The notes: a model not told the origin generated them from the sequence alone. Positions 8,944 through 17,666 are shown, numbered from the stretch's first letter. The stretch is DNA of 64,000 nucleotides from Ammoniphilus resinae (GCF_017873965.1 NZ_JAGGKT010000004.1:219713-283712), one strand, 5' to 3'. Program-made: numbers and translations.

Positions 8944-9603
8944 TCACTTTTTAAAACCCAATACTTTCCCTTTAATGTTTTCCTTGGGCAGCAGACCCAT
9001 GGAAGTTGTTCTAAACCAATCATCACCAATAACATACACATGATTTTCAGGAACAGTTACTTCTTTATAATTGGCACTTTCAAAACTACTTACATTACTT
9101 TCAACATTTCGCCTGTGTTGAAGGTTCCCATAATTACCTTCATCTAGCATTTTTTTAAGTTCTTCCAAGTCCAATCCTAATCGGTGGGCTTTGCCATAAA
9201 ACGTATCGAGTTTTTTACCATTGATATAAAATTGACCTTTTTTAATTTTTACTTTTTCGCCAGCAAGTGCAATCACTCTAGTTAATGAATCTGTTTTGCC
9301 TTCATTGGATTGTTGTTGATCTGCCTTTTTCGGCAATTCGAAATGAATAATATCTCCGCGTTTCAATTCATTTTTTTTATAATGCATTGTATCAACTACA
9401 ACATCTCTATTGAAAAAATCATGGTTTCCTCTATCCATTGCATCATTCATCGGATGAATAACAATCATGTCAGATGTTATCGTGTTGATTATTGGGACTT
9501 CTTCCTTTGTATCAGAATCAGTGATGGTTTCAACAGATTGTTCTGAGCAACCCACTAAAAATAAAACGAATAAGAACGAAATAATTAGTGAGAAATTCTT
9601 CAT
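8944..9603 (-). CDS. Signal peptidase I-like lipoprotein lacking catalytic residues
   Basis: A 219-residue protein with a lipoprotein signal (hydrophobic run then LVGC lipobox). The rest follows the S26 signal peptidase I layout: a GDII box, RVIALAGEKV (the RVIGLPGD box), an INGKKL strand, and a late VPENHVYVIGDD box. The normal SM.P serine motif is replaced by HPMNDAM, and the lysine that should precede RVI is Thr. Both members of the Ser/Lys dyad therefore seem lost. I infer a catalytically dead relative that may bind substrates or chaperone surface proteins, as the S. pyogenes pilus protein SipA is thought to do. No pilin gene is adjacent. The start at 9603 follows AAAGGGGG. Confidence 0.75.
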   Translation of the reverse strand: MKNFSLIISFLFVLFLVGCSEQSVETITDSDTKEEVPIINTITSDMIVIHPMNDAMDRGNHDFFNRDVVVDTMHYKKNELKRGDIIHFELPKKADQQQSNEGKTDSLTRVIALAGEKVKIKKGQFYINGKKLDTFYGKAHRLGLDLEELKKMLDEGNYGNLQHRRNVESNVSSFESANYKEVTVPENHVYVIGDDWFRTTSMGLLPKENIKGKVLGFKK

Positions 9604-9734
9604 CAATATAACCCCCTTTCAATCATTATACAGAAATTTACAAATAATCCCTGTTTTAAATGTGGCTATATTGTTAATATATTCAGTTCGCTTTACTTCT
9701 CATTGTCTGTTTAAATTCCATGTTTTATTTACAT

Positions 9735-9854
9735 CTACTTCTTTTTATTTCTGTACAAATTAAAAGTAATTATGAAAATACCCACAGCAACAAGTATAAA
9801 GAAATCGCCAAATGTAACTTCATCAAGTGTGAATTGATGAAATTTGCTTTCCAC
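9735..9854 (-). CDS. Small single-span membrane protein, 39 aa
   Basis: GTG at 9854 is preceded by AAAGGAG and opens a 39-codon frame: a polar N-terminus with FHQFTLDE, one transmembrane segment of about 18 hydrophobic residues (residues 18-33), and a basic RNKKK tail. Spacing, start signal and composition are those of a real small membrane protein. No family was recognised. It belongs to the run of small membrane genes from 9.7 to 12.1 kb. Confidence 0.5.
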   Translation of the reverse strand: MESKFHQFTLDEVTFGDFFILVAVGIFIITFNLYRNKKK

Positions 9855-9959
9855 TAGCTATTTCTCCTTTCTCCAATCAATTTTAATGTTGATGATACCA
9901 TTACCTTGAGTATCTTATATTTTGAATCAATTTGCTCTTTCAATAAGTTCCTAGCTTTT

Positions 9960-10229
9960 CTATCGTATTTTAACTATGACAATCTTAATCAAGATAAACA
10001 AAACGCTCATAATCAAAAATGATACAATGCCAAATTGAATAGGTGTTAATGGAGAACTTATTACTCCAAATGAAATTTCATTTTGAAGATATTCTACATC
10101 TTGATAACCATCAACTACATCTGGAACATAGTAAATAGTTTTAATGAATCCATAACCAATTGTACATACAAGATACAGCACATTAACTACAAATGAAAAA
10201 ATCAATGATTGCTTTATAGTCCTTTTCAT
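9960..10229 (-). CDS. Small two-span membrane protein
   Basis: An 89-residue protein with two hydrophobic segments (residues about 8-30 and 62-88) and a polar outer loop between them containing DVVDGYQDVEYL. Its 5' end overlaps the 3' end of the lipoprotein gene 10183-10704 by 47 bases, so the two are co-expressed. Family not recognised. Confidence 0.6.
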   Translation of the reverse strand: MKRTIKQSLIFSFVVNVLYLVCTIGYGFIKTIYYVPDVVDGYQDVEYLQNEISFGVISSPLTPIQFGIVSFLIMSVLFILIKIVIVKIR

Positions 10230-10704
10230 TTTTTCTCCTATATTCTAAATCTCTCTCCAAAGTTAATTTCCCTTGCCTAGAAATCAAAAATATAATATGA
10301 TTTTGCTTTCCATAGGATCCATATTCCGCAGTTAATAGCAATCGATATCGCCCTTCTTTTAAAGGTGGAAGTGTATAGGTAATCAAACGTTCTTCATTAA
10401 ATTCTATCTTTTCATTTAATAATTTTTGCTGATTTTGCTTTATCCATTGGGTATTTTCATCCTGAAACAACTCAGAAGATATTACAACCCTATTGTCTGT
10501 TTTTTCATTGGTCTTAAACCGCATTTGTAGGGTTACAATTCCACTATTGTTTTGAAAAATATATTCTTTCAACTGCGTTTCTAGTTCAATCGGAAAGGGA
10601 GTGGGGGGACTAGGCGGTGGGGTACCTGTTCCACGTTTAAAATCACAAGCAGGGAACATTAGAATTATAGAGAAAACCAAATATAAAGAAAACCATCTTC
10701 TCAT
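10183..10704 (-). CDS. Putative lipoprotein with proline-rich linker
   Basis: A 173-residue protein starting at 10704 (GGGGA upstream). The signal segment ends in a lipobox-like FPAC, followed by a short Pro-rich linker (TPPPSPPTPFP). The mature domain is a probable beta-sandwich like that of intracellular proteinase inhibitor BsuPI-type proteins (TLPPLKEGRYRLLLTAEYG recalls that family); this resemblance is tentative. It overlaps the following small membrane gene. Confidence 0.55.
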   Translation of the reverse strand: MRRWFSLYLVFSIILMFPACDFKRGTGTPPPSPPTPFPIELETQLKEYIFQNNSGIVTLQMRFKTNEKTDNRVVISSELFQDENTQWIKQNQQKLLNEKIEFNEERLITYTLPPLKEGRYRLLLTAEYGSYGKQNHIIFLISRQGKLTLERDLEYRRKNEKDYKAIIDFFICS

Positions 10705-10741
10705 AAAAAATCCCCTCAATACCTTTTTTATTTTGATTTTA

Positions 10742-10951
10742 TTATTGATTCAAGATTATCGATTCAAGATTATTATTAAGTTGGTCTAATTGCTGTTGAT
10801 AATTAGATGAATGATTCGCATGGTATTTTATTGCATTAGATATTTGACAAGACCCTAACAGTATCGCAATACCAAGAAACACTATTGCCCCTGTTAAAGT
10901 GAATCTAAGTTTGTCCCCTGGAAATTGAAATTTATATTTTTGCTCTTCCAT
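10742..10951 (-). CDS. Small single-span membrane protein
   Basis: A 69-residue protein with one transmembrane segment (about residues 16-37) and a Gln/Asn-rich polar C-terminus predicted as a helix. Good AGGA ribosome binding site upstream. Not recognised. It is one of a series of co-oriented small membrane proteins. Confidence 0.55.
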   Translation of the reverse strand: MEEQKYKFQFPGDKLRFTLTGAIVFLGIAILLGSCQISNAIKYHANHSSNYQQQLDQLNNNLESIILNQ

Positions 10952-11007
10952 AATTTCCTCCCAACGTATTGTTTCAAAGTGAACAATATATCAAAGATAC
11001 AATTTGC

Positions 11008-11178
11008 TTAATTAAATTCAAGCCACAGCATGTACAAGAGAAATAAGATGATGCAAGTAATTGAAATGGTTAAATGCTTCCCTTCCTTTTTATTGGTAAG
11101 CCACCATTTAAATAAAAAGACTAAACAAAGTATTCCGACAACTATTGGGAAAACAAAATATATATAAAGAAACCACAT
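11008..11178 (-). CDS. Small two-span membrane protein
   Basis: About 56 residues, two transmembrane helices separated by a basic loop (KWWLTNKKEGKH). The start is probably the ATG at 11178 (GGGGATAAGGA upstream) rather than the in-frame TTG at 11193. Not recognised. Confidence 0.5.
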   Translation of the reverse strand: MWFLYIYFVFPIVVGILCLVFLFKWWLTNKKEGKHLTISITCIILFLLYMLWLEFN

Positions 11179-11227
11179 GTTCCTTATCCCCAATTACAAA
11201 AGATGTTTAGTAATGAAAAATAGATGG

Positions 11228-11389
11228 CTAATCTCTGCCATTTTCTAGTTTTTCAATCCTTTGTTCCAATTCCTTAATTTTGCTACTTCTTTTCATAAGA
11301 AAAAATACAATTATCAAAATTGGAACACCTATAACCAATAGAAAAATAAATAGTTGATATATCGCTGTTCCCCATTCGATATGATACAA
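11228..11389 (-). CDS. DUF4083-like small membrane protein
   Basis: One transmembrane helix followed by a short coiled coil (KIKELEQRIEKLEN). This matches the layout of Bacillus DUF4083 proteins. I choose the TTG start at 11389, since AAAGGAGGG precedes it; a longer frame from 11434 reads through the ribosome binding site. The function is unknown. Confidence 0.5.
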   Translation of the reverse strand: MYHIEWGTAIYQLFIFLLVIGVPILIIVFFLMKRSSKIKELEQRIEKLENGRD

Positions 11390-11445
11390 GCTATTTCCCT
11401 CCTTTATAATTTGGTTCCGTAAAATACTATTCAAAGAAAATTAAT

Positions 11446-11658
11446 TCAATATTTATACCCTCTAAGAAATGAAAATTTTTCTCCCCAAGCCTTTGATTCA
11501 GAAATATTGAAATATGATCTTAAAGTATTAATTGGATAGGTAACTGCCAAAACCACAACAACCCAAGAACCTGCCCCACTTAAGAGATATAAGATTGCAG
11601 AATAAATTAAAAATATGCTAAAGATAACTTCTAATATAAAAAAGTGGAGATTCTTCAT
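11446..11658 (-). CDS. Small two-span membrane protein
   Basis: About 70 residues starting at MKNLHFF with AAAGGGGGAGG upstream. Two hydrophobic helices and a polar C-terminus. No family recognised. It is 16 bases from the neighbouring upstream gene, so the two are probably co-transcribed. Confidence 0.55.
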   Translation of the reverse strand: MKNLHFFILEVIFSIFLIYSAILYLLSGAGSWVVVVLAVTYPINTLRSYFNISESKAWGEKFSFLRGYKY

Positions 11659-11674
11659 TCGCGTTCCTCCCCCT

Positions 11675-11836
11675 TTAATGAATTTCTCTTTCTTCATCTT
11701 CTTTGGTAGGTCTTTTATCAACCCTCCAACTCCATTTAGATTTCTTTAAATTGTTCGTGCTAGGGGGGATTAAGTTAGATAATTTATGATTTATAAATGC
11801 CAATTGTATAATAATTACCACCAATAAAAATTCCAT
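11675..11836 (-). CDS. Small N-anchored membrane protein
   Basis: About 53 residues starting at 11836 after ATGGAGG. One N-terminal transmembrane helix (MEFLLVVIIIQLAFI), then a polar basic tail rich in Lys, Asn and Glu. Unknown function. Confidence 0.5.
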   Translation of the reverse strand: MEFLLVVIIIQLAFINHKLSNLIPPSTNNLKKSKWSWRVDKRPTKEDEEREIH

Positions 11837-11881
11837 TACAAAACCTCCATTCATAGAAATAGCCACCCTGTTTGAGTAGCT

Positions 11882-12094
11882 TCATCCTCTTATCATCCAA
11901 GAAATCAACAAAAGAATAAATTCAATTGCCATAACCCCCATAATAAAGTACCAAAATATTTGTAACCATTTCGTCATGGTATTCAAATTTACACTTTTGT
12001 TGTGTAATCCGACATGCTTTTGATAGTGATCAGTAACGTCATTGAATGGTTTAACTTCTGTTTCTGATTCAGAGAACTTTTTATAATCATTCAT
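11882..12094 (-). CDS. Small C-anchored membrane protein
   Basis: A 70-residue protein with an acidic polar N-terminal half and a single C-terminal transmembrane helix (about residues 45-68). AGGAGA precedes the ATG. It is the first gene of the small-membrane-protein run that continues down to about 9.7 kb. Unknown function. Confidence 0.55.
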   Translation of the reverse strand: MNDYKKFSESETEVKPFNDVTDHYQKHVGLHNKSVNLNTMTKWLQIFWYFIMGVMAIEFILLLISWMIRG

Positions 12095-12180
12095 TTCGCT
12101 ATCTCCTCTATATCATCTTATCATGAATTAGAATGTAAACGGATTATTCAGTAAATAAAATCGTGCTTTCATTTAAGAAA

Positions 12181-12208
12181 GGTGTACCCATACAGGTAGA
12201 TACACCTT
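12181..12208 (-). terminator. Probable intrinsic terminator after DUF4367 gene
   Basis: Minus strand AAGGTGTA...TACACCTT stem followed by TCTT, directly downstream of the stop at 12217. Confidence 0.5.
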
Positions 12209-12216
12209 ATATTTTA

Positions 12217-13017
12217 TTATTGTTGTACTATTGATAAAGCCACTTTCTTCATTTCATCTACTGGCAGGTGTCCTGTAATGGTATACAAAACCCCATTTTT
12301 ATCACTCCAATCAACCTTATTTATATATTCAACTCTTGGCTTTTGAGTGGATTCATCATAAGAAACTCTTGGATTTTTACCTACATAAATTATTGTATCT
12401 CCTACTTTGATTTTTTCATTGTATGCCAAACCTTGCCTTGTCACATGCTTAGCACTGGAACTTGAATCAATCGAAAATATCCAATCAATTGAATTTGTTT
12501 CGTAATGAAAAGTAACAAATGGTATATCTTTGATTTTACTCCCTGAAATCAATTTTTGTTCTGTATTATTGGGTAAATAAGATGGCAAAGTCAATGATAT
12601 TCCAATTTGTTGTATTACATCTTCAACAGATTTATATTGTACAGATTCTATAGGAAGCCCCTTAATTACATCCTTTTTATTAGTTTCATCTTGCTTTCCC
12701 TTTTCTAAAACGAAAATTCCATTTCTAATTTCAAATTTATATTCAGAGAAAATTTTAGACATTATATCTGTTGCCAATGCTTTGGCAGAAGGAGAAACTA
12801 ATATTACAGTCCCCATTAACAAGAAAGACCCACATACAGAAAAGGTAACTTTTTTCCACAATGGCTTTCTCCAAAATCGTTTACCTTTTGTATGTTCCAT
12901 GTGTTGTTGCTTTTGCTTTCCTTTTTCTATGGCATTGCCAATTGCCATATTTAACTTCCCCATAGGTATTTCTACATCATTCAGATCATCTTTCCATTTG
13001 GTTAAATCCCTACTCAT
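12217..13017 (-). CDS. Membrane-bound anti-sigma-like protein, DUF4367 type
   Basis: A 266-residue protein. A cytoplasmic N-terminal part (about 1-50) precedes one transmembrane segment (context FSVCGSFLLMGTVIL) and an extracellular domain. The ending, YTITGHLPVDEMKKVALSIVQ, is typical of DUF4367. This is the layout of anti-sigma factors that hold ECF sigma factors at the membrane. The start at 13017 follows AAAGGAGG and overlaps the sigma gene stop by 8 bases. Its partner sigma gene appears broken, so the pair may not function in this strain. Confidence 0.75.
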   Translation of the reverse strand: MSRDLTKWKDDLNDVEIPMGKLNMAIGNAIEKGKQKQQHMEHTKGKRFWRKPLWKKVTFSVCGSFLLMGTVILVSPSAKALATDIMSKIFSEYKFEIRNGIFVLEKGKQDETNKKDVIKGLPIESVQYKSVEDVIQQIGISLTLPSYLPNNTEQKLISGSKIKDIPFVTFHYETNSIDWIFSIDSSSSAKHVTRQGLAYNEKIKVGDTIIYVGKNPRVSYDESTQKPRVEYINKVDWSDKNGVLYTITGHLPVDEMKKVALSIVQQ

Positions 13018-13526
13018 TGACACACACCTCCTTTAATTCTACACGAAGTTTTTTCAATGCATTGTGTAAGCGTGTTTTTACTGTGCCAACTGGACATTCC
13101 AAAATTTCAGCGATCTGCACTATAGTCAAATCATGATAGTATTTTAAAATAACCACTGTTTTCAGCTTCTCTTCTAGTTGGTCAATGGCAGAAGATAAAT
13201 CCATCTTGTCCTCAACATGAGTTGTGTTTGCAGAAGCTACACGGTTAGGTATAGGTTCTGAAAATGGAATGATACGCTCTTGTTTTTTTATGTAGTTAAT
13301 TGCACAGTTAATTAGGACTCGTGTTAGCCAAGTTCTAAAATAGGCAGGTTCTTTAAGTTGTTTAATAGAGATAAATGCTTTGTATACAGTTTCTTGTACA
13401 ATTTCTAATGCATCATCTTCATTTCTTGTATAAAAAAGCAGTACAATAGAGCATTGATTTACTTTCTTCAATTAGTTTTCTAAATGCTTCTTCATCACCA
13501 TTTTGGGCAAGTATTACTTGTTCCAT
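13010..13526 (-). pseudogene. ECF sigma factor gene with a frameshift in region 2
   Basis: The natural start is the ATG at 13526 (GGAGG upstream), giving MEQVILAQNGDEEAFRKL and onwards. At an A6 run (13432-13437; T6 in the gene) the frame is lost, and the rest of region 2 (NEDDALEIVQETVYKAF) and region 4 (CPVGTVKTRLHNALKKLR) continue in another frame. Compared with other ECF factors, two bases seem to be missing. It may be a real mutation, phase variation at the homopolymer, or a sequencing error. The downstream DUF4367 gene is intact. A shortened open frame from an internal TTG at 13471 lacks the first part of region 2. Confidence 0.7.
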
Positions 13527-13598
13527 ATAACCTCCAAATCAGACTCCTTTATTTATTAGACAATTGAGCATAGGATTTGGTTTTTAAAAAATGAAAAA

Positions 13599-13622
13599 AA
13601 GATACCCATTGGTGGTATCTGT
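13599..13622 (-). terminator. Intrinsic terminator after lipoprotein gene
   Basis: Minus strand GATACC...GGTATC stem followed by seven T, downstream of the stop at 13723. Confidence 0.55.
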
Positions 13623-13722
13623 ATAATGTATGAAATCATTCTTATAAATAAATAAGCCACCCCTCTACATAGACCTGTCATAGATAGCCTTTTGTGCTTT
13701 ATGTCGTAAGAACAAAAAAACA

Positions 13723-14271
13723 TTACTTGATATTTATATTTTCTTTGGTGTTCTTCTCATTCAGCAATTTATTACTTTCTTCTTCCAAACCAACTTTAAG
13801 TGAATCAATGTCATAACCTTCTGCCAGAGTTGGGAAAGTTCCTTCTGCTTTAGAGGAAGAAGCCTTTGCTAAAATAACAATCCCTTCATGTCCATTCACT
13901 TCAATTCTGTCCACAAGGTATCCCTTTTTAGGATGAATATACCATTTACCATTGTGCTTTAAGATTATTGTTTCGTTAAGTTTATTTTTTGCTTCTTCCC
14001 ATTGTGTTCGTATTTCATTAGGTATCTTATCTTCTATATCACCTGACATAATATGTTGTTGTGACTTGTTTATTGGTACTTTCAATTCAATCTTATCAAC
14101 TGTCTTTATTTCTGTATTGGTTTGTTCAGTTTTAGCAGTTTGTTTATTTTCTTCACCTTTGTGGGTTCGTGTTGCTACTTGTTCACTTGTACCACTTGAA
14201 TTGCATCCTGCAACAATTACAGTTGACATTATCGTTATTCCTAATAATTTAACTTTTTTGCGATTTATCAA
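13723..14271 (-). CDS. Lipoprotein of unknown function
   Basis: About 182 residues. A lipoprotein signal with VAGC lipobox is followed by a Thr/Gln/Glu/Lys-rich linker (residues about 20-55) and a soluble domain with HNGKWYIHPKKGYLVDRIEVNG. The start chosen is TTG at 14271, eight bases after GGAGG; the GTG at 14280 lies inside that site. The family is not recognised. It is the last gene before a terminator and follows decayed genes. Confidence 0.65.
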   Translation of the reverse strand: MINRKKVKLLGITIMSTVIVAGCNSSGTSEQVATRTHKGEENKQTAKTEQTNTEIKTVDKIELKVPINKSQQHIMSGDIEDKIPNEIRTQWEEAKNKLNETIILKHNGKWYIHPKKGYLVDRIEVNGHEGIVILAKASSSKAEGTFPTLAEGYDIDSLKVGLEEESNKLLNEKNTKENINIK

Positions 14272-14377
14272 CTTGTCCACCTCCTATTACTTAGACTACT
14301 TAATCAAACTAGGTATTTTATTGTAAATATCCCCCATCCTTTTACTTTGCTATTCAATCTTGATAGCGTAAGCATAC

Positions 14378-14683
14378 TTAATCTTTGCTTTTTAAATTAT
14401 TTCTAATGGTTATAAATACATTGAAAACTCCAATCGCCTTAATTGAGTTTTTAGTATCATCAAAAATGTATGTCTCGCCAATCATTATGAACGGCAAATG
14501 CTCGATCGATTCTGTCATAGGGTCTATTGTTGAATGAATACAATCAATTGAATCACAATTGATTCGATATTTTTCTGTCAACCATTCATGATATTATTGC
14601 GTGCTAGGTACAGTAAAAAACATTAATAGGAATAAAACCAAGATTCCCCACAAGATAAATCGTCTTGATTTTCTCCTACTCAT
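14378..14683 (-). pseudogene. Membrane-anchored protein gene with premature stop
   Basis: ATG at 14683 (AAGGAG upstream) opens MSRRKSRRFILWGILVLFL and a transmembrane helix, then an in-frame TAA at 14594-14596 (codon 30) interrupts it. The same frame continues for 71 more codons (WLTEKYRINCDSIDC...). Without the stop it would be a 101-residue anchored protein with two nearby cysteines. A single base change (for example C to T) would explain it. Confidence 0.65.
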
Positions 14684-14762
14684 TATTTCACTCCTTCCCA
14701 ATACGATTCCAAACAATTTTCTATAAGTCGTTCTTTTATATTACTATTTGATATTCCTTAGT

Positions 14763-15238
14763 TTAGTTTTTAACGTTTTTGAACTCCCACAAATTATAAC
14801 GTTTGATTTCCTTTCCATCCTTTTTAATTACAAGTACGGCATCTTTTAAAGCACTTTTCTTAACTTCTTTTATTTCTTCATCATTCGGAAAATGATATTC
14901 CTCATATTTTCCTTCTTCAACTCCTGTTCCTTTACATGCTAATTCATAACTAACGTGATGATTCAATATTTCAGGTTCTTTTATATCTATTTCACTCCTA
15001 GACCCAGTTTTAAAGGAAACATCGCCTTTTATAGTTCTAAACCTATCTAGTAATGGAGTTTCAATATCTGATCATAAGGGATTTTTTCTCCATTTTGCAC
15101 ATCAATTGTTGGGGTTTTAAAAACAAATTTATACTCTAGTTCTGCCGTTATTATTGAACCAACTTTCTTATTATCATCAACTGCAACAATGAGATTGACC
15201 AAGATTTGACTAGTTTTGTTTCTAAAATATATATCTGT
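14763..15238 (-). pseudogene. Frameshifted remnant of an unknown secreted or anchored protein
   Basis: Two frames together give one plausible protein: first NLIVAVDDNKKVGSIITAEL... to NGEKIPYDQ, then after a frameshift near 15070 IETPLLDRFRTIKGDV through to LWEFKNVKN at 14763. No start or signal peptide is left at the 5' end. The last 67 codons can still be opened from an internal start. I take it as a decayed gene of unknown function. Confidence 0.5.
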
Positions 15239-15263
15239 AAATCACCCTATTAAAGAAGTAAAA

Positions 15264-15306
15264 GAAGCCGCCATAGCAGCCTCTTTCGTATAGAATCTGG
15301 ATTACC
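15264..15306 (-). repeat. GGnATTC-hairpin repeat, copy 7
   Basis: Minus strand: GGTAATCCAGATTC, then the AAGAGGCTG/CGGCTTCTT hairpin (nine pairs with two G-U) and TTTT. Same architecture as the other copies. Confidence 0.5.
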
Positions 15307-15396
15307 TTTATAACCTTTGACAATTTAAATCCAAAATAAATTCTCTATTTTCGATCCAACAGGATTCGGGTTTTCCATATAAAAAGGTATTTTCGA

Positions 15397-16062
15397 CTAG
15401 ATTTCGTATTTCTTCATTAATTCGCCTAATTCCTTATCTATTGCTTGGTCATTACTTAGTTTTTCAAACTCCTCATCCAGCGATTTTTCTTTTTTCTGCC
15501 ATTCTTCACTAGCTTGAGCTTCGGCTTCCAGATGCAAGACCTTATCTTCCATTCGTCGGATATCCGCCAGTGCTGAATCCCCTGCAAATCCGGACAGAGT
15601 TCTGTTTATATTTTGCTGTGCCTTCGCCGCATTCGCACGGGCTACCAACATCTCCCGTTTATTCCCTAATTCAGTATACTGTTTACGCATGTCGTTAAAT
15701 TTTTCGCGTAATTGGTCGGCGAGCCCTTTGTTTTGTTCGTAGCTTGCCTTGTATGCGTTCATTTTTTGCTCAGCTGCTCTTTTCTCCTCCAATGCCCGCC
15801 GGGCAAGCTCTACATTTCTCGCTTGTGCCGCCAAATGAGCTTGTTCATCCCGCTTGTTAAATAGATCCTGCTGTTCTTCATAGAGACGTTTAAACTTTTT
15901 CTCCAAGGTAATTTGGGCAGCTACTGCCTTTTCAGCATCAGTTAGATCTTCCTGCATATTCCTCAAATATTGATCTGTCATCTTTATTGGATCTTCTGCT
16001 TTTTCAATCAGCGTATAAATATTGGCAAGGGTGAGATCTTTCAATCTTTTAAAAATGGACAC
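15397..16062 (-). CDS. pspA: PspA/IM30 family membrane-stress protein
   Basis: A 221-residue, almost wholly helical protein of the PspA/Vipp1 family, which forms ESCRT-III-like coats on damaged membrane. The family features are seen: amphipathic N-terminus (MSIFKRLKDLTLANIYTLIEKAEDP), long coiled coils rich in Ala, Glu, Lys and Gln, and a helix containing LADIRRMEDKVLHLEAEAQASEE. It is the third gene of nfeD-floT-pspA, 16 bases after floT. The similar B. subtilis yuaF-yuaG operon is controlled by the envelope-stress factor SigW. A sigma/DUF4367 pair lies just upstream and may control this set; that is inference. Confidence 0.92.
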   Translation of the reverse strand: MSIFKRLKDLTLANIYTLIEKAEDPIKMTDQYLRNMQEDLTDAEKAVAAQITLEKKFKRLYEEQQDLFNKRDEQAHLAAQARNVELARRALEEKRAAEQKMNAYKASYEQNKGLADQLREKFNDMRKQYTELGNKREMLVARANAAKAQQNINRTLSGFAGDSALADIRRMEDKVLHLEAEAQASEEWQKKEKSLDEEFEKLSNDQAIDKELGELMKKYEI

Positions 16063-16078
16063 GGTCTTTCCTCCTTAT

Positions 16079-17581
16079 CTATTGTGGATCAGGCCCTTCT
16101 AATCCTTTTGAAGACGCAGGAACAGGTTGTGTTTGCGTTTTTTGTGTCAATCCTTTGATCAGTTGTTCAACATCAATCCCGGAAACGCTCTTTAACATTT
16201 CTGGTGCAGTGGCCATAAGATCCGTCACATAATTGCTGACCCTTGCTGCGCCCTGGCCATTCCCCGTATCAACAACGGTCAGTTTATCAATGGAACTTAT
16301 TGGTTGAGCAATCTTTCCAGCCAACTCTGGCAGCATTTTAACAATAATATCGAGCACGGCAGCTTCACCAAATTTGGCAAAAGCTTCAGCTAATTTCTCT
16401 TTTGCTTCAGCTTCGGCTAAACCACGCAATTTGATAACTTCCGCTTCAGCACTCCCTTTTGCCCGCTCCGCATCAGCCACAGCCAACCCCTCAAGTCGTT
16501 TTTGCTCAGCGCTTGCTTTTGCTTCTGCTTCTATTCTGTACTGAAGGGCCTCTGCCTCCCGCATTCGCTTGGCTTTCTCAGCCTCCGCAGACATTTCTAC
16601 GGCATAACGATCGGCATCGGCTTTCTTTTTGACTTCAGCATCATACTGTTTCTCCCTACGACTAATTTCCTTTTCTTCCAGGTCAATTTCTCGTTCTTTC
16701 CGAACCAATTCTACCTTCATCTGTTCCTCGACAACTGTTTGTTTAGAACGAGCTTCCTGAATGTGATAGGCTTGATCAGCTTCTGCCTTTGCCATATCTT
16801 GTTCACGTGTAAATGACGCGATTTTCAGTTGGTTTTCCTTGGTCGCTTCGGCAATATTGGTATCTCGAAGAAGTTCTGCCTTCTGGCCTTCCTCTTCCGC
16901 TATAGCCTTCTTCACCCTCGCGTCGCGAACAGCTTCTGCTTCGGCAATTTCCGCATCGCGCTTCACTGCGGCAATCCGCGGTTTACCAAGTGCATCCAAA
17001 TACCCGTGCTTATCCCGAAGATCCTTAATGGTGAAGGAGACGATATTTAGCCCCATTTTTTTCAGGTCTTTGGCAGCAACCCCTTGTACCTCCTGCGCAA
17101 ATTTATCCCGGTTGCGGTAAACTTCTTCTACTGTCATGGAGCCAAGGATTGCTCGAAGATGGCCTTCAAGCACCTCCTGTGCTTCCCCCTTCAAATCTTC
17201 CTTCGGCTTTCCCATAAACTGCTCGGCTGCTGTTGCCACATCTTCGACAGACCCACCAATTTTAATAATCGCAACCCCATCGGCCATAACCGGTACACCC
17301 TGTTCCGTGTATACCTCCGGTGTGGAAACATCCAGTTTATGCGAGAGCAGAGAGAGAAATTCCGCTTTCTGGAATATAGGAAGAATAAACGCTCCGCCTC
17401 CACGTACAATCTTGATTTTCCGACCTGATTCATCCGTTGGTACATTTTTTGTTCCCAAAAAAGATCCAGTGACAATCATTGCCTCATCCGGACTAACCGT
17501 CTTATACCGTGCCCAGAAGGCCAATCCCAATATGACGATAACTGAGATAATAAGAATGGGAATTGATAGAAATCCTGACAT
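16079..17581 (-). CDS. floT: Flotillin
   Basis: A 500-residue flotillin, the membrane scaffold of functional microdomains. It has an N-terminal hydrophobic anchor (residues 5-24), an SPFH/band-7 domain (about 30-200), a long Ala/Glu-rich coiled coil with repeated AEA and EAEA blocks (about 215-400), and a C-terminal oligomerisation region (AKFGEAAVLDIIVKMLPELAGKI). The short Gln/Pro tail is typical of FloT. It lies between nfeD and pspA and is surely co-transcribed with them. Confidence 0.95.
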   Translation of the reverse strand: MSGFLSIPILIISVIVILGLAFWARYKTVSPDEAMIVTGSFLGTKNVPTDESGRKIKIVRGGGAFILPIFQKAEFLSLLSHKLDVSTPEVYTEQGVPVMADGVAIIKIGGSVEDVATAAEQFMGKPKEDLKGEAQEVLEGHLRAILGSMTVEEVYRNRDKFAQEVQGVAAKDLKKMGLNIVSFTIKDLRDKHGYLDALGKPRIAAVKRDAEIAEAEAVRDARVKKAIAEEEGQKAELLRDTNIAEATKENQLKIASFTREQDMAKAEADQAYHIQEARSKQTVVEEQMKVELVRKEREIDLEEKEISRREKQYDAEVKKKADADRYAVEMSAEAEKAKRMREAEALQYRIEAEAKASAEQKRLEGLAVADAERAKGSAEAEVIKLRGLAEAEAKEKLAEAFAKFGEAAVLDIIVKMLPELAGKIAQPISSIDKLTVVDTGNGQGAARVSNYVTDLMATAPEMLKSVSGIDVEQLIKGLTQKTQTQPVPASSKGLEGPDPQ

Positions 17582-17666
17582 GCTTTCTCCTCCTTCATCT
17601 GCTCTTCTGAACTCCTCGAATCAGCATCGAACTCAGAAGTTTATTGCAGTGCCTCAATGAGGCTTT

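Noticed and set aside
8766..9041. 91-codon frame overlapping the signal-peptidase-like gene
   Set aside because: It runs through the repeat copy 6 and the end of a better-supported gene in another frame.
13432..13437. Programmed frameshift in the ECF sigma gene
   Set aside because: The run is only six bases and no stimulatory structure or slippery heptamer is evident. A mutation, length variation or sequencing error is simpler.
16502..17660. Several plus-strand open frames opposite the flotillin gene
   Set aside because: They lie wholly inside the clear flotillin frame and have Cys/Ser/Arg-rich shadow compositions without ribosome sites.
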